Part shown: one piece after another, positions 1 to 42,447 of the stretch
How the letters are laid out: the number at the start of each line of letters is the position of its first letter
Numbering within the stretch: the stretch's first letter is position 1
Assembly: GCA_054601695.1 (NCBI GenBank)
Contig: BAAHQB010000248.1
Location: 1 to 64,000, forward strand
Direction: 5' to 3'
DNA length: 64,000 nt
DNA from: Amorphochlora amoebiformis
Taxonomy: Eukaryota > Cercozoa > Chlorarachniophyceae
Notes under the pieces: model-generated
The model's database searches: none
What the model saw: the letters and a program-made list of their open reading frames with translations, nothing else
What the model was told of the DNA's origin: nothing
Program-made: the position numbers and the translations under genes

Positions 1-95
1 ATATATATATATATATATATGTATACAAATATATATATATATATATATGTGTGTATGTATATGTATATGTATATGTATATATACACATGTGCATA

Positions 96-135
<40 letters not shown>

Positions 136-197
136 ACATAGATATATGTATGTAATATTTATGTTCTCATAACTAATATATTTATATACATATACAT

Positions 198-287
<90 letters not shown>

Positions 288-335
288 ATATATATATATA
301 TTCACATACATAAATATAAATCTATATATTATATG

Positions 336-386
<51 letters not shown>

Positions 387-519
387 TTATATATATATTT
401 TACATATTATATATATATATATATAATATAGTATATAAGCACATACGAATATATATATACAAACACACATATATATATATATTTAGGTATATGTATGCAT
501 ATATATGTATATATATAGT

Positions 520-584
<65 letters not shown>

Positions 585-600
585 ATGCATTATGTGTATA
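1..600. repeat. (TA)n-rich microsatellite, no gene seen
   Basis: The stretch is almost wholly (TA)n with short (TG)n, (CA)n and TATG interruptions. It resembles the intron filler seen throughout the window. I see no exon here. If the first exon of the gene that follows is really at position 601, this is its upstream region; otherwise it is an intron of a gene that begins before the window. Confidence 0.85.
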
Positions 601-12951
<12,351 letters not shown>

Positions 12952-13006
12952 ATACGTAGGAAAATATACATCTATATATATATATATATATATACATATT
13001 TACATG

Positions 13007-13038
<32 letters not shown>

Positions 13039-13103
13039 CATATACACATATTACATCTACTTACATTAGATATTTATATATGTATATATAATATATGCAT
13101 ATA

Positions 13104-13138
<35 letters not shown>

Positions 13139-13278
13139 TTATATGTATGTATGTATGTATGTGTATATAATATATGTATGTGTATATATGTGTATATATG
13201 TTTATTTATATATGTTTTACGTATATTAAGTCATGTGTGCTATAATTTACATTGTATGCGACATATTTAATTCTGTAT

Positions 13279-13311
<33 letters not shown>

Positions 13312-13363
13312 TATATATATGCCATTCATATAAATACAATCGTGCATATAGATCTAACACAAT

Positions 13364-13406
<43 letters not shown>

Positions 13407-13557
13407 ATATATACATATAATGCATATAGTATACATATGTACAATTCTTTTAATATCGCCCTCCCTCTTTTCTCTCTCTCTCTCTCTCTCTATACATATA
13501 AATGAAAAATCTAAATATCTCTCTCATCTCCCTTCTGCCTTCCTCTCTGTCTCGTCC
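12952..13557. other. intergenic, microsatellite and CT-rich, no gene
   Basis: Gap between the 3' ends of two convergent genes. It holds (TA)n and TATG repeats, a (CT)n run near 13472-13490, and pyrimidine-rich sequence up to 13557. I see no exon with paired splice sites and no RNA gene. Confidence 0.6.
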
Positions 13558-14103
13558 CTATTTCTCGCTCTTCCTTTCATTGTTCTCTTCCTCTACCAGA
13601 CTAAATACGATCACCAAAGGTGCAAAATAATAATAATAATAATAAATAATAATAATAAATATATATATATATACATATACGTGTATATAAATATTTATCA
13701 CATATGTCGACAATTATGTTTTTGTATTTTCTCCCATATTCTTTTACTAATATATGTATTCCCGCATACATACATCCGTAAATGCACACGTGATGCTCAC
13801 AATAATTAGACCTGTTTATATATTCTTTACTCTCAGCTGGTTTGCCGACCATAACATCCCCAAATACGCTCTCGGTAACCATATCCCTAACCCTAGACCT
13901 ATTCGTAACCCTAACCCTATGCCTAACCCTAACCCTAACCCTAACCCTATGCCTAACCCTAACCCTAACCCTAACCCTAACTGTAACATAGGCATCGGGC
14001 TCTCCGTGCTCTCCCTCTCCGTTATCCTTCTTCTCTCTTCTCGGTAATATATATACACATATATATATATATATATGTGTGTGTGTATATATTTATGTAG
14101 ATA

Positions 14104-14148
<45 letters not shown>

Positions 14149-14480
14149 GTGTGTGCATATTTCTATCAATGTCCTTTACTTCTACAAATGCATCTAAATT
14201 CACACCATATGTAAAATTCACATATAGAGAAAAGGGGGTTTTAAGACTCGAATTGAGAGGTGGGTAGAATTAAGGCAAAATTAGTTAAAATGAGCCCGGT
14301 TCCGTGGTTCTGAAAAGCTAAAAATAGTCTGGTTGTTCTGAATAGCGAAAAAATAACTTGGTTGTTCTAATTGAGTAGGTGGAAGAGAAAGGATGCCATT
14401 GCTCGCCCGGTGGAGACACTAGGATTGAGTCCTGATATTTCGAGTGGGATAGGTATATTTGTTTACTACATATGTACATG

Positions 14481-14519
<39 letters not shown>

Positions 14520-14782
14520 GTATATACATATATATAGAGAAATACATGTATATAATGTGTGTTTAATATGTGTGCATTTGTGGATATCATACGTAGACAC
14601 AAACATACATTATACGAAAATATATATATATATATACACATATATACACATATATACGTATATTGTATATCTGTATATATATATATATATATATGTGTGT
14701 ATATTGTATATCTATATATATATATATATATGTATATATATACGTATAAATGTAAACTCAGGGGCTGCGTTGCATTTTCGAT
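13558..14782 (-). CDS. unknown small gene, C-terminal exons
   Basis: Not recognised. Proposed exons in transcription order: 14744-14782 ([13 protein letters not shown]), 14420-14431 (DSIL), 13982-14029 ([16 protein letters not shown]), 13831-13870 ([13 protein letters not shown]), 13558-13592 ([10 protein letters not shown], then TAG). Phases agree. The tail is acidic then lysine-rich. The donor of 13982 opens straight into sense TTAGGG repeats. Alternatively exon 14420 reads through to a TAG at 14318, adding 33 residues and ending the gene there. The 5' end is not found and would lie in 14783-16150. The plus strand of these exons is also open but reads as low-complexity Ser/Pro sequence, so I prefer the minus strand. 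Confidence 0.4.
13880..13981 (+). repeat. interstitial telomeric array in a short intron
   Basis: About 16 CCCTAA-type hexamers with variants (CCCTATGC, CCCTAGA). It nearly fills the 111-base intron between the minus-strand exons 13982-14029 and 13831-13870. In the sense of that gene the intron reads GTTAGGG repeated, starting at the donor. Confidence 0.7.
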
Positions 14783-14806
14783 CTTAGGCTTGATGGGTAT
14801 GAGGAA

Positions 14807-14851
<45 letters not shown>

Positions 14852-16150
14852 GTATATATATATATATATATGTGCGTGTGTGTGTGTGTATTTTATATAT
14901 ACATAAAGATTTATAAAATATATAAACAATGTCATATAAATATCACATTTCTAGCTTTATTACCTGGTGTATATAAAGATGTTATTGTGTATGCATAGAT
15001 GTATATGTATATCATGATATATGAATATGCACGTAAGTGTTCATATATGTATAGTATCATTAGAACAATGAGTATCTCGTAGATAATATGTATAGTAGTA
15101 TCATATGTAAATATAATATATACATATATATATATAATATATATATTAACTAGGTATCCTATATAAATATAATATATTAGAAATACATATGTTATATATA
15201 TATATATATATATATATATTAACTAGGTTATTACACATACATATGTATCATGAGATATAATACATATGTATCATGGTATATAATACATATATATATATAT
15301 ATATCATAGTATATAGCACTGCATAATTTAGATAACAAGTATCATTCTATGTAAATAACACTTCTGCATAAATTTGTAATTATTAGTGTTATATCCATTC
15401 ATATCTACATTTAGGTGTGCAGCACTGTCAAACATCTACATTTAGGTGTGCAGCACTGTCAACACTGTATCAAAGATGTGACAAAAGCTTACACTAGCAA
15501 TCTAGAGCCCAGTGATTAGACTCGAGAGCTTAATTAATTAAAGACTCGTGTTGCACGAATGTTCAATTTAATATTAAGTTTAACTTGTTTAAAACCTTTT
15601 TTTGTTTCGACAATGGAACTAGACAGTGAAAATCTAAATAGCTAGAAAATACTGACTCTCTCTAGTCTCTGTAGATAGTCAGTATACTCACATACTCCTC
15701 ACACACTACTGGTACAGGTGCTAGATCTGGCCACTGACTAGACTGGGTGTCTCTCGATGTCTGTATCATGTTACTATGATATATATACTAGATATACCAT
15801 CGTATGTACATATAATATATATGTATCTAGATACTATATCTAGAATATATCAGATATGTACATGTGAGTATATCCTGAATAGAGTATCTGGAGTTACACT
15901 GTGGTAACTATAACTTAGCCGCGCATATGCTCTAGATGCTAGATATGATCTAAGGATAGAACCACGGGAACTAGTCCCCCTGGCTCTAGAAATTAATATC
16001 AGGTAATCTAGACTAGTCTCTACGCGCAAGGTTCCCCTCGCTGTGATCGTCCAGTCCAAATATCTAGAATATCTAGAGTATTACGCAGTATTAATAATGA
16101 GTCTTCAAATGCCCTGACGGTGATAAGCGATTTAGACTCTCAGAGCGAAT
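14783..16150. other. CTAG-rich non-coding block
   Basis: From about 14950 the sequence leaves the microsatellite style. It holds a 25-base direct repeat near 15411-15465 (ACATTTAGGTGTGCAGCACT), and from about 15480 to 16080 a very high density of CTAG, including CTAGA and ACTAGT. A 69-codon minus-strand frame at 15850-16059 starts with TTG and shows no splice context. I see no convincing gene. It may contain the missing 5' end of the gene at 13558-14782. Confidence 0.5.
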
Positions 16151-29652
<13,502 letters not shown>

Positions 29653-29914
29653 AGCCCCTAAGCCATCCTTGTTGATGTGGTCCTAGGTTAGGGTCCAGGT
29701 AGGGTTCAGCTCAATGTTCGCGTAGCTTGGGGTTACGTAATGATAATTTAAGATGGTAAAAAATATAACTTGGGGTTACGTAATGATAATTTAAGATGGT
29801 AAAAAATATAAGATATATTATAAATAAATTTTTGTACATGTATATATATATATATATATATAAATAAATATATATATATTATATATATATATATATATAT
29901 ATTATACGCATGTT

Positions 29915-29959
<45 letters not shown>

Positions 29960-29967
29960 CGCATGTT

Positions 29968-30031
<64 letters not shown>

Positions 30032-30327
30032 TATACATATGTGTATATATGCGTATATAATTGTATGTTTATATGCATGAATGTAATGATATACTCCACG
30101 ACGTTTTGGGCTAGTTTGGCTAGGGTTAGGATTATGGTAATGTACGTGTTAATATCAGGTCAATTTAAACACATCTACATGTGTGAATAACAACACATAT
30201 CATATTTCATGTAAATACGTATTAATATTTAGATTAGGATTACCAGATTAGCATTCACAGCTATAAGGAGTCTGTAAGGGTTAGGATTAGGATTAGGGTT
30301 ACGTTTAGATAAAACTATCTTTACTGA
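29653..30327. promoter_or_regulatory. gene-free stretch upstream of the PH-domain gene
   Basis: Upstream of the ATG at 29652. Degenerate TTAGGG remnants lie at 29682-29712. A 43-base exact tandem duplication (29726-29768, 29769-29811) carries the palindrome TTACGTAA in each copy. (TA)n blocks follow at 29838-30022, then degenerate TTAGGG near 30120 and 30280. No TATA box can be told from the TA filler. The promoter role is inferred from position only. Confidence 0.4.
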
Positions 30328-32102
<1,775 letters not shown>

Positions 32103-32288
32103 GTTCCGTCGAGAATACTGTGACGTTGGTGTATGATCCCGTGACATACCGCGACGTCACAGATATTCTTTAAATCTGCCGAAAATACACCGAGCTATTT
32201 AACCTCTAATAATCTATGAACCGAAACATTAGAGCGGTTTCAGAGTATCATAGAGTGACATTCCCATATGTCACGACTAATTTAAAAA
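32103..32288. promoter_or_regulatory. bidirectional promoter candidate
   Basis: 186 bases separate two divergent ATGs. The stretch has no microsatellite. It holds CGCGACGTCACAG near 32151 (a CRE-like TGACGTCA core) and GTGACATTCCCATATGTCAC at about 32252, an interrupted palindrome. A similar GTGACATTCTGAATGTCAC occurs near 63065, between another divergent gene pair. Promoter function is inferred from position and the shared motif. Confidence 0.4.
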
Positions 32289-32642
32289 ATGGCGGCCGGC
32301 CGCTGCCTCATGATCGCTCTCATAGCTACCGCCACACCCCCCTCCCTTCCCCTTCCTCAGGATACCCCCAATTTGAATGAAAAAGACGCGATGTCCCCCT
32401 TCGTGACATTACATCGCATGAATATTCGGAGGAAAGTGAAAATTCGGGAGGGTACGTTCCGGGGTTGTCTTGGATTGGGAAGGCTGGCTAGGGTTGATGT
32501 GAAGGAGGAGGCATTAATGGGGGTGGGGAGGGTAGAGGTTCGTGTATAACTTCTTTTCTGCGGAGGATTTTTGGGAACGTGTGTGTGTGTGTGTGGTTTT
32601 TTGTGCGTATCGGCGTACGTGTTTTCATATTGGACATCAAGT

Positions 32643-32694
<52 letters not shown>

Positions 32695-32804
32695 ATACAC
32701 ATATATATATATATATGTATGTATATATATATATATATATATTTGTCTATCGAAGGTATATATGAAATAGATACATAGATACACACACATATATATACAT
32801 ATGT

Positions 32805-32873
<69 letters not shown>

Positions 32874-33459
32874 TATATACGTACATACATGCATTTCTAT
32901 GTATATAATTCCTATGCACATACGTAATATTAACTCATACTTTCTATCGTATATGTACAAAGCGAGCATTCCAAATACACCAAAACCCACATTACGTACG
33001 CCATCAAGGCTCATGGAATTACCAACACATAACATATTCAAGAACATAATATATGTAACTGTTTACATACACCAGGACCCCATCCTCCGGTGTAATAACT
33101 ACACATTTACCCCTGGTCACCCCAACATGTAAGAACTCCTAACAATATTATTCCTCGCCGAGTTCACCTCGAAAAAATCTAACCACCTTCGCCTCCCACC
33201 CAGGCCCTTCCCGCTCCTCCCCCCCCCCCCCCACAATCCACCCTTCCCCTCAGAAATCTTTCAATCCCTCCACCTGGCCCAGCCTCCACCCCCGAATTAC
33301 GTATCCGTCTACGTCGACGTTTCTAACGTCCACGTGGACGACTTGTTCCCGAGGGGGGGTGGAGGGTGTGTCTTATCTATGAAGGGTGGGGGTTGGGAGA
33401 TTGGGCTAAGACTTGAGGGGGTTATGAGGGAAGGGAGGGGCGGGATGAGAGAGGAGATG
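32289..33459 (+). CDS. unknown protein, 5' exons, possibly secreted
   Basis: Exons 32289-32451 (ATG), 32963-33054, 33076-33115, 33254-33459, phases 1, 0, 1 and then open at phase 0. 167 residues are visible. The first exon could be a weak signal peptide ([18 protein letters not shown]). Then come [24 protein letters not shown], and a glycine-rich part [20 protein letters not shown] with [17 protein letters not shown]. No family recognised. The exon bodies are GC-richer than their neighbours. The last donor (ATG|gtatgt) is phase-compatible with exon 36059-36196, so this may be the N-terminus of the next gene across a 2.6 kb intron. If the exon reads through instead, a stop falls at 33585. Confidence 0.5.
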
Positions 33460-33691
33460 GTATGTGTATATAGCTTGTTTTTTTCTGTTTCTGCAACTTT
33501 TTTCAAAAAGGGTATTTATTCACGATTTTTCTGTGTGTATCGTCTAGCTATGGTTTGTTTTACTTTTTTCAATTTTGTATCTTAGTTATGCATGTAATAT
33601 ATGTACCTATATATATATAAATATATATTAAAATGTATATTATATTATGTATATATTTCTACATATATATATGTATATATATATATATATA

Positions 33692-33752
<61 letters not shown>

Positions 33753-33824
33753 TAATATGCAGCCACATATAAACTAAACACATGAAACACTCTATAAATA
33801 GCGGTAAATTGGAAAAGGAAAGAA

Positions 33825-33985
33825 CTAGGGTTAGGGTTAGGGTTAGAATTAGGGTTAGGGCTAGGGTTAGGATTAGGGTTAGCGTTAGGGTTAGGGTTAG
33901 GGTTAGGGTTAGGGTTAGGGTGAGGATTAGGGTTACGGTTAGTGTTAAGGTTAGGGTTAGGGTTAGGGTTAGGTTTGGAGTTGGT
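33825..33985 (+). repeat. TTAGGG array
   Basis: About 25 TTAGGG units with scattered variants (TTAGAATTAGGG, TTACGGTTAGTG). It lies in the gene-free stretch 33460-36058, which is either an intron or an intergenic gap. Confidence 0.9.
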
Positions 33986-34105
33986 GGTTAGAGAGGCAAA
34001 GATATGTATTTGTATTTATTAAGTGTATGTACTATACCTTTATATACATATACATGCATATGTACGTATATATATATATATATATTCATATATATATGTA
34101 ATGTA

Positions 34106-34149
<44 letters not shown>

Positions 34150-34219
34150 TTAGCCCAATAAAAATATGATGAAAAAAATATTGTTCAATTAAATACACTA
34201 CATGTATACGATTCAAAGG

Positions 34220-34560
34220 GCACGGTTGATAGGAACAGAGGGAAAGGGAACCGAAGGGTTGTGAGGGAGAGAAGAGGAGAGGAAGAAAGAAAGGGAGAGA
34301 GAGGCGAGGAGGGAGAGAGAGGCGAGGAGGGAGAGAGAGAGAGAGAGAGAGGAAGAAAGAGAGGAAGAGAGAGAGAGGAGGAGAGAGGAAGAGAGAGAGG
34401 AGAGAGAGGAAGAGAAGAGAGGAGTGTAACAGTGTTACAAGTACTGAAATCCGTCTGAGAGTTCTGAATTATTCGAGAGGAAGGGGAGAGTAATAGCTTT
34501 CTTGAAAAAGCGACATACTAGCAAGGATAAGCCTATGTAATATATAATTATATTCGTACA
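34220..34560 (+). repeat. purine-rich element, copy 1 of an inverted pair
   Basis: Starts near GATAGGAACAGAGGGA and contains a GAGAGG-type purine tract of about 160 bases. It then has a near-palindrome (GTGTAACAGTGTTACAAG) and the unique stretch GAAATCCGTCTGAGAGTTCT, and ends near AAGGATAAGCCTATGTAATA. A copy in the opposite orientation lies at 46264-46930. Confidence 0.85.
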
Positions 34561-34676
34561 TATATTAATATATATATATATATATATATCTATATATAAT
34601 ACATATATATATATGTGATATTTATATCATTCTTTATATATAAATATACATATAATATGTGTGTGTATACATATAG

Positions 34677-34713
<37 letters not shown>

Positions 34714-34762
34714 CATACATAAATATATTATATATATATATATATGTGTGTGTACACATTTA

Positions 34763-34829
<67 letters not shown>

Positions 34830-34930
34830 TTTATACATATTATATATATATATATGTGTGTATATATATATATATATTTGCATATAGAAATACCTCTATA
34901 TAAGGAAATATATATGTATATATTAAGATA

Positions 34931-35812
<882 letters not shown>

Positions 35813-35861
35813 AAATATATACATGCATTTGTATACAGCATACGGGTATACATCTATAGAC

Positions 35862-35900
<39 letters not shown>

Positions 35901-36058
35901 CGTGTACGCATGTATGTTATATACAGCCAATAGCATATATTTACATACCTATTAATACAAATATATATATATATATATATATTATATCTATATATGTACT
36001 ACATACTACATTTACAGATACTACATATAAACATATAAAACCTATCTTATCCTATCAG

Positions 36059-36352
36059 TCCTGCCAGAAGTTCCTCCTCGATAAATTAATTTCCCGCGTA
36101 AATAAAAAGTCGAAATCAATGAAAGTGGACAGCAAGTATAGCTCGAAGCTTGCCCCATTGACTTCATTGCTGGAGGCTCACGTAGGGACTTTTAAGGTAA
36201 ATATGTGTATATCATACATTATTGTATAAATATATATTGTATATATTGTTGTATATATACATATTTATATATATATATATATATATATTTATTTAATTAT
36301 ACTTATATATATATGTATATATATATATATATTTAAATATACATATATATAC

Positions 36353-36387
<35 letters not shown>

Positions 36388-36498
36388 CGTATGTTACATC
36401 TACATGTTTATACGTGCATAAACATATACATACATATTATATAAGTATATGTACACATTCATACATGTATTCATACATTTGTGCGTGTGTAATTCACG

Positions 36499-36538
<40 letters not shown>

Positions 36539-36552
36539 TATATGTGTGTGTG

Positions 36553-36587
<35 letters not shown>

Positions 36588-36682
36588 GTATATACAGGAT
36601 CTAGGAGTTAAGAGTTATGACACTATTATATATGTATATATACGTATATATATATATATATATATATATTTTTATATATTTT

Positions 36683-36713
<31 letters not shown>

Positions 36714-36715
36714 TT

Positions 36716-36752
<37 letters not shown>

Positions 36753-36985
36753 ATGTGTATTATTCGTATATACAGGATCTAGGAGTTAAGAATTATGACA
36801 CTATTATATATATATATATATATATATACGTATATATTATACGTATATTACAGGATCTAGGAGTTAAGAAGTATGACACTGACCTCTCCGCAGCAAAGGG
36901 TGCTACATCTGGGAAGGTATACACATAGTAGTATATATGTAACAAATAATGCATATGCATATATGATACATATATAAATACATAT

Positions 36986-37030
<45 letters not shown>

Positions 37031-37069
37031 ATATATATACATATAATAATGTGTGAATATAATTATGTG

Positions 37070-37134
<65 letters not shown>

Positions 37135-37486
37135 GATACATTTCCATATATTTATACATATAATATATACATATATATATATATATATATAACACAATAT
37201 ATATTATATATATAAACTAAATACTACATCACATTTCAACACATGATATCAAAATATTTAACTCAACCTAATCTATGTTTAACCCTAACCCTAACCCTAG
37301 CCCTAACCCTAACCCTAACCCTAACCCTAACCCTGACCCTAACTTACACTAGCAGTCAATGTTCCTCGCACTAAGACATGCTGAATAATCTGATCCTAGC
37401 TTACGCTACCCTTATCTCAATCTATAGCAAATATTTTCCATAACCGTAGGCCACCGCGATGGTCAAGACACTGGGAGCCGGTAATG

Positions 37487-37543
<57 letters not shown>

Positions 37544-38172
37544 TCAACTACATAGCATGTATATGATACCTTAACATTTACCAATATCAAACCCTAACCC
37601 TAACCCTAACTCTCCTCCATCCAAACTCGCGAAGAAGCCTACTCCTACCTACACGTTCAGTGAAATGCTAACCCGAATACTATCCTAATGCTAACCCTAA
37701 TATCCTATAATACTATCATAATGCTAACCCGAATACTATCCTAATACTAACCCTAATACTATCCTAATGCTAACCCTAATACTATCCTAATGCTAACCCT
37801 AATACTATCCTAATGCTAACCCTAATACTATCCTAATGAGAACCCTAATACTATCCTATAATACTATCATAATGCTAGCCCTAATACTACCTTAGTGCTA
37901 ACCCTAATACTATCCTAATACTCTAATGCTAACGCTAACGCTAATGCCAATCCTAATGCTAACGCTAACGCTAACCCTAATGCTACCTGTTGTGCTAACA
38001 CTAATGCTAGCCGTAATGTTAACACTAATGCTAGCCGTAATGCTAACCGTAGTCATGGTCGTCGTAATGCTAACAGTAATGGTAGCAATAATAGTTTTTC
38101 TAATGGTATCTTAGACCTGAAAGGAGCGAAGCTAGGCGACGGTCTATCAGAGTCACTAGGCTCAATCGTAGG

Positions 38173-38239
<67 letters not shown>

Positions 38240-38343
38240 ACGATGATGCATATAAAAATATAGATAATGTATTATATATATATATATATATATGTGTATA
38301 TATATGTATAATATCACAAATCTGTCTTCTATACATATATCTA

Positions 38344-38426
<83 letters not shown>

Positions 38427-39035
38427 TATACATATATATATATATATATATATGTACATATATATATGTACATACGTATGATATACATATATAAATATAT
38501 ATGTATATATATATATATATATTTATGCATACATATATGGCTAATCCAATGCTTTCATCGCCCATGTAACATGTTACATCGTCCAAAAACTTAGCCTCAA
38601 AGCTCATTAACACCTTCTTGTTGAACATCTACACGCCAAATTCACATTCTTCACGTTTCAGTAATTCCTATTCCCCTAGCGTGCACTAATAAGGATAATA
38701 AGGATCGCATTCAACCACACACATACGTACACCGTCGCTAAGCATCCTCCCGCCGCTTATAAGCTTGCAGAGAGTATATCATCGTTGTATGTACACTTAC
38801 AGTCAACAAACGCTAGTATTCATGTTTGTTTGGTCTCCCAAGTAGAGGTTGTTAGACCCACTCTATTCACCTGGTTACACGAGAGGCGATGGGTTTGTAT
38901 ACTTGTGGTCTCATCTGCGCAAGTATCAATGTGTATATGTTTTCAAGGGTAGTGAAAATACTCTTCGGTTGGTTATATCCAGTTACGTTTGGATGTAGGT
39001 AGTTTATGGCCCAATATACATAAATATACATATAC

Positions 39036-39068
<33 letters not shown>

Positions 39069-39088
39069 TATTATATACATATGTACAT

Positions 39089-39119
<31 letters not shown>

Positions 39120-39746
39120 CATATGTATACATATATATCCAGAGCAGCCCTAGCTCATCTGCTTCCCAACGAGATGACCCGCCTCCTAACCCTACCCCTC
39201 ACCCACACATTAGCCGAAAAGATCAGCGAAAAAATAAAAGGTATCAACCCCAACTCCAGCCCTCACACCAACACTAAGGCTGTATCCAAACCCTACCCTA
39301 AGATCTTTTTAACCTTGGACCCAATATGAGCCTACAAAGGCTCTTAACCTACTTTCAAACCGACTCCATCCCACCTCTTTACCCTAATTCTAGTTTGAAT
39401 GCCTCTGATTACCGGGGCCGACTTAATCCTGAAATTTTTTTCTAGCTTCGATCTGATCGTAGCTTGATTAGCCTTTATCTAAGCCGAAACCGCCCCGCTC
39501 AGAGCTCATATAAGCCTTGTTCTAAACTTGCTTGAATCCTAATAGTCCTAGCTCTTAAGCATGCTCTTAGATGAGTTCTCATCCCTTGATTAAGCTTAAC
39601 CTCTAACGAAACAGAGGATGCTGTTGAGCCTATTGTGAAGGAGATGAAAGAATTTTTCGGTCGGTTTGGGTCGGTTTTTGTGTATGTGCATGTGGGTTGA
39701 TGTGGTGTGAGTGTGTGTGTGTGTGTGTGAATGTGTATGTGTGACC

Positions 39747-39798
<52 letters not shown>

Positions 39799-39914
39799 GT
39801 ATTTGTGGTATAATGCACAAATGTACATGGGTTAGTCTTATTTTCATCTATGTTTATTCATATGAAAAATGTATATATATATAGATATGTTATATATATA
39901 TATATATACATATA

Positions 39915-39953
<39 letters not shown>

Positions 39954-39993
39954 GTAAACATTGTATATTTATGAATATATGTAAATATTATAC

Positions 39994-40033
<40 letters not shown>

Positions 40034-41261
40034 GAATATACATATTTTTATAGGTCATCATAAATATATGCATTTGTACATGCACATATATAAATACATA
40101 TGTATAAATATATATATATATATTGTGTTTATATATATATATATATATATTCACATTTACAATACACGTACAAAAGTATAAATGTACAAACTCCCGAACA
40201 ATTAAGTAATCTTTCTATCGCCAATTATTTTTATTATTTTTCGGCGATACCCGTCAGAAAAGAACGTTGTTAAGTACTCTGGTATCCGCGAACAGCTAAC
40301 CACCAGACTAAGGCGTACGGTTCCTAGAGCCCTTGCAAGGTGAATATTAAAACTCGTATGCTTACATATACTTATACATAGGTATATATATATATATATG
40401 TGTGTGTGTGTATATAGGTTGTTGTTGCAGCCTCTTGTTTAGTAGAAATGTTCTTTCTTGATATACTCGAATATTTATATATATGTACATATGTACACAT
40501 ATATATATGTATATATATATAAATATACACATGTACATATCAGATTCACCCAAGATGAACTAACCTTCAACCTCTCCGCTCCAGTATCCCTAAATCCTAA
40601 CCCTAACACTCCCTAACCCTTACCCTAACCCTAACCCTAACCCTAACCCTAACCCTAACCTACCCTAACCCTAACCCTAACCCTCTAACCCTAACCCTAA
40701 CCCTAACCCTAACCCTAACCTAACCCCAACCCTAACCCTAACCCTAACCCTTACCCTAACCCTAACCCTAACCCTAACCCTAACCCCTACCCCCTAATCC
40801 TAACCCTTACCCTAACCCTAACCCTAACCCTAACCCTAACCCCTACCCCTAACCCTAACCCCCTAACCCTAACCCTAACCATAACCACAACTCTAACCCT
40901 AACCCTACCCTAACCCTAACCAAACAGCACTATAGCCCCACACTGTGGAGGAGTCAATGGTCCTCGGACTAAGACATGCTGAATGATCTGATCCTAACCC
41001 TAACCCTAACCTTAACCCTAGGTCTAACCCTAGGTCTAACCCTAACCCTAACCCTAACCCTAACCCTAACCCTAACCCACCCTAGCTCGTTCGGGACGTA
41101 AGCCGCCTGGTATCGCTTTCATTGTCGCACGCTCTAGGTATAGAGCCCTACCCATTGAAAACAAAACGTTATGTTGTATGTGTAGAATGATAAATGCACG
41201 TGTTATCAAGCTATTATATTCTAAAGTTACACTAACGAGAAATTATATGAACGGATGTATG

Positions 41262-41308
<47 letters not shown>

Positions 41309-41400
41309 ATATATGTGTATGTATAATATGTGTATGTACATTGTTATATGCGCATAGGTACACAACTGTTATCCTGGCAAATATGTGTATAAGTATACTA

Positions 41401-41435
<35 letters not shown>

Positions 41436-41972
41436 GATTGTATATATATATTTACACACGTGTACATGCATCAGTATAACTCATATAACAATTACATTCC
41501 CACCAACATATGTACCCGAACATACTTCCATTCACCCCAAAAATACACATCTCTTTCAAATCCTATAAATACACTCAAGTAATCCCTCGGCCTAAAATTT
41601 TGCTCTTATCTACAGCCTAACCCTTACGTAGGAGCCTCATAACCTTCATAAATCCTAACCCGAAGCGTAACCCTGAGACCGAATCTAACCCTCACATCAG
41701 CTCCTGCGCTAAGCATAACATTAACGTCATCACCTCTTAATGGCTATTATTGTTACTATTGTTCAACCCAAAAGGTATATATATATATATGTATGTATTT
41801 ATATATTACGTGTATATATATATATATATAATTATGTGTGTGTGTATAGATATTAATATGTGCATAACGTTAACGCCATCACCTCTAAAGGGCTATTATT
41901 GTTGCTATTGTTCGACTCAAAAGGTATATATATACATATATATATATATATTTATATGAGTATGTATAGATA

Positions 41973-42013
<41 letters not shown>

Positions 42014-42109
42014 CATAGATATATATATGGATACATATATATGTGCATAACGTTAATATCATCACCTTAATGGCTATTATTGTTACTATTGTTCAACTCA
42101 AAAGGTATG

Positions 42110-42152
<43 letters not shown>

Positions 42153-42244
42153 AATTTACATAGATATGTAGATATGTGCATATATATTATAGTATATCTA
42201 GTATATGTTTATACATGTATGTATATGTATGTATGTAATGTGTA

Positions 42245-42276
<32 letters not shown>

Positions 42277-42406
42277 GTGTATATATGTATATAATATATA
42301 TAGATGTATATGTATACATATATATGTATGCGTACGTGTGTAAGATTTACAGTAAGTGAATTCAAATACACAAATAGACATACGTATACATAATATATGT
42401 ACATGT

Positions 42407-42447
<41 letters not shown>

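Noticed and set aside
13600-14787. Plus-strand exon chain ([28 protein letters not shown]) ending at 14787.
   Set aside because: Low complexity, and needs a 7-base exon to fix phase. The minus strand gives better protein with matching phases.
38341-38628. Minus-strand ATG exon ([17 protein letters not shown]) with a possible next exon at 38118-38160.
   Set aside because: It would overlap a phase-anchored plus-strand exon at 38115-38167, and I found no further exon. A real antisense gene is not excluded.
41356-41395. Plus-strand segment [10 protein letters not shown] with splice-like ends.
   Set aside because: Exons 41086-41137 and 41701-41774 join in phase without it and give a smoother protein.
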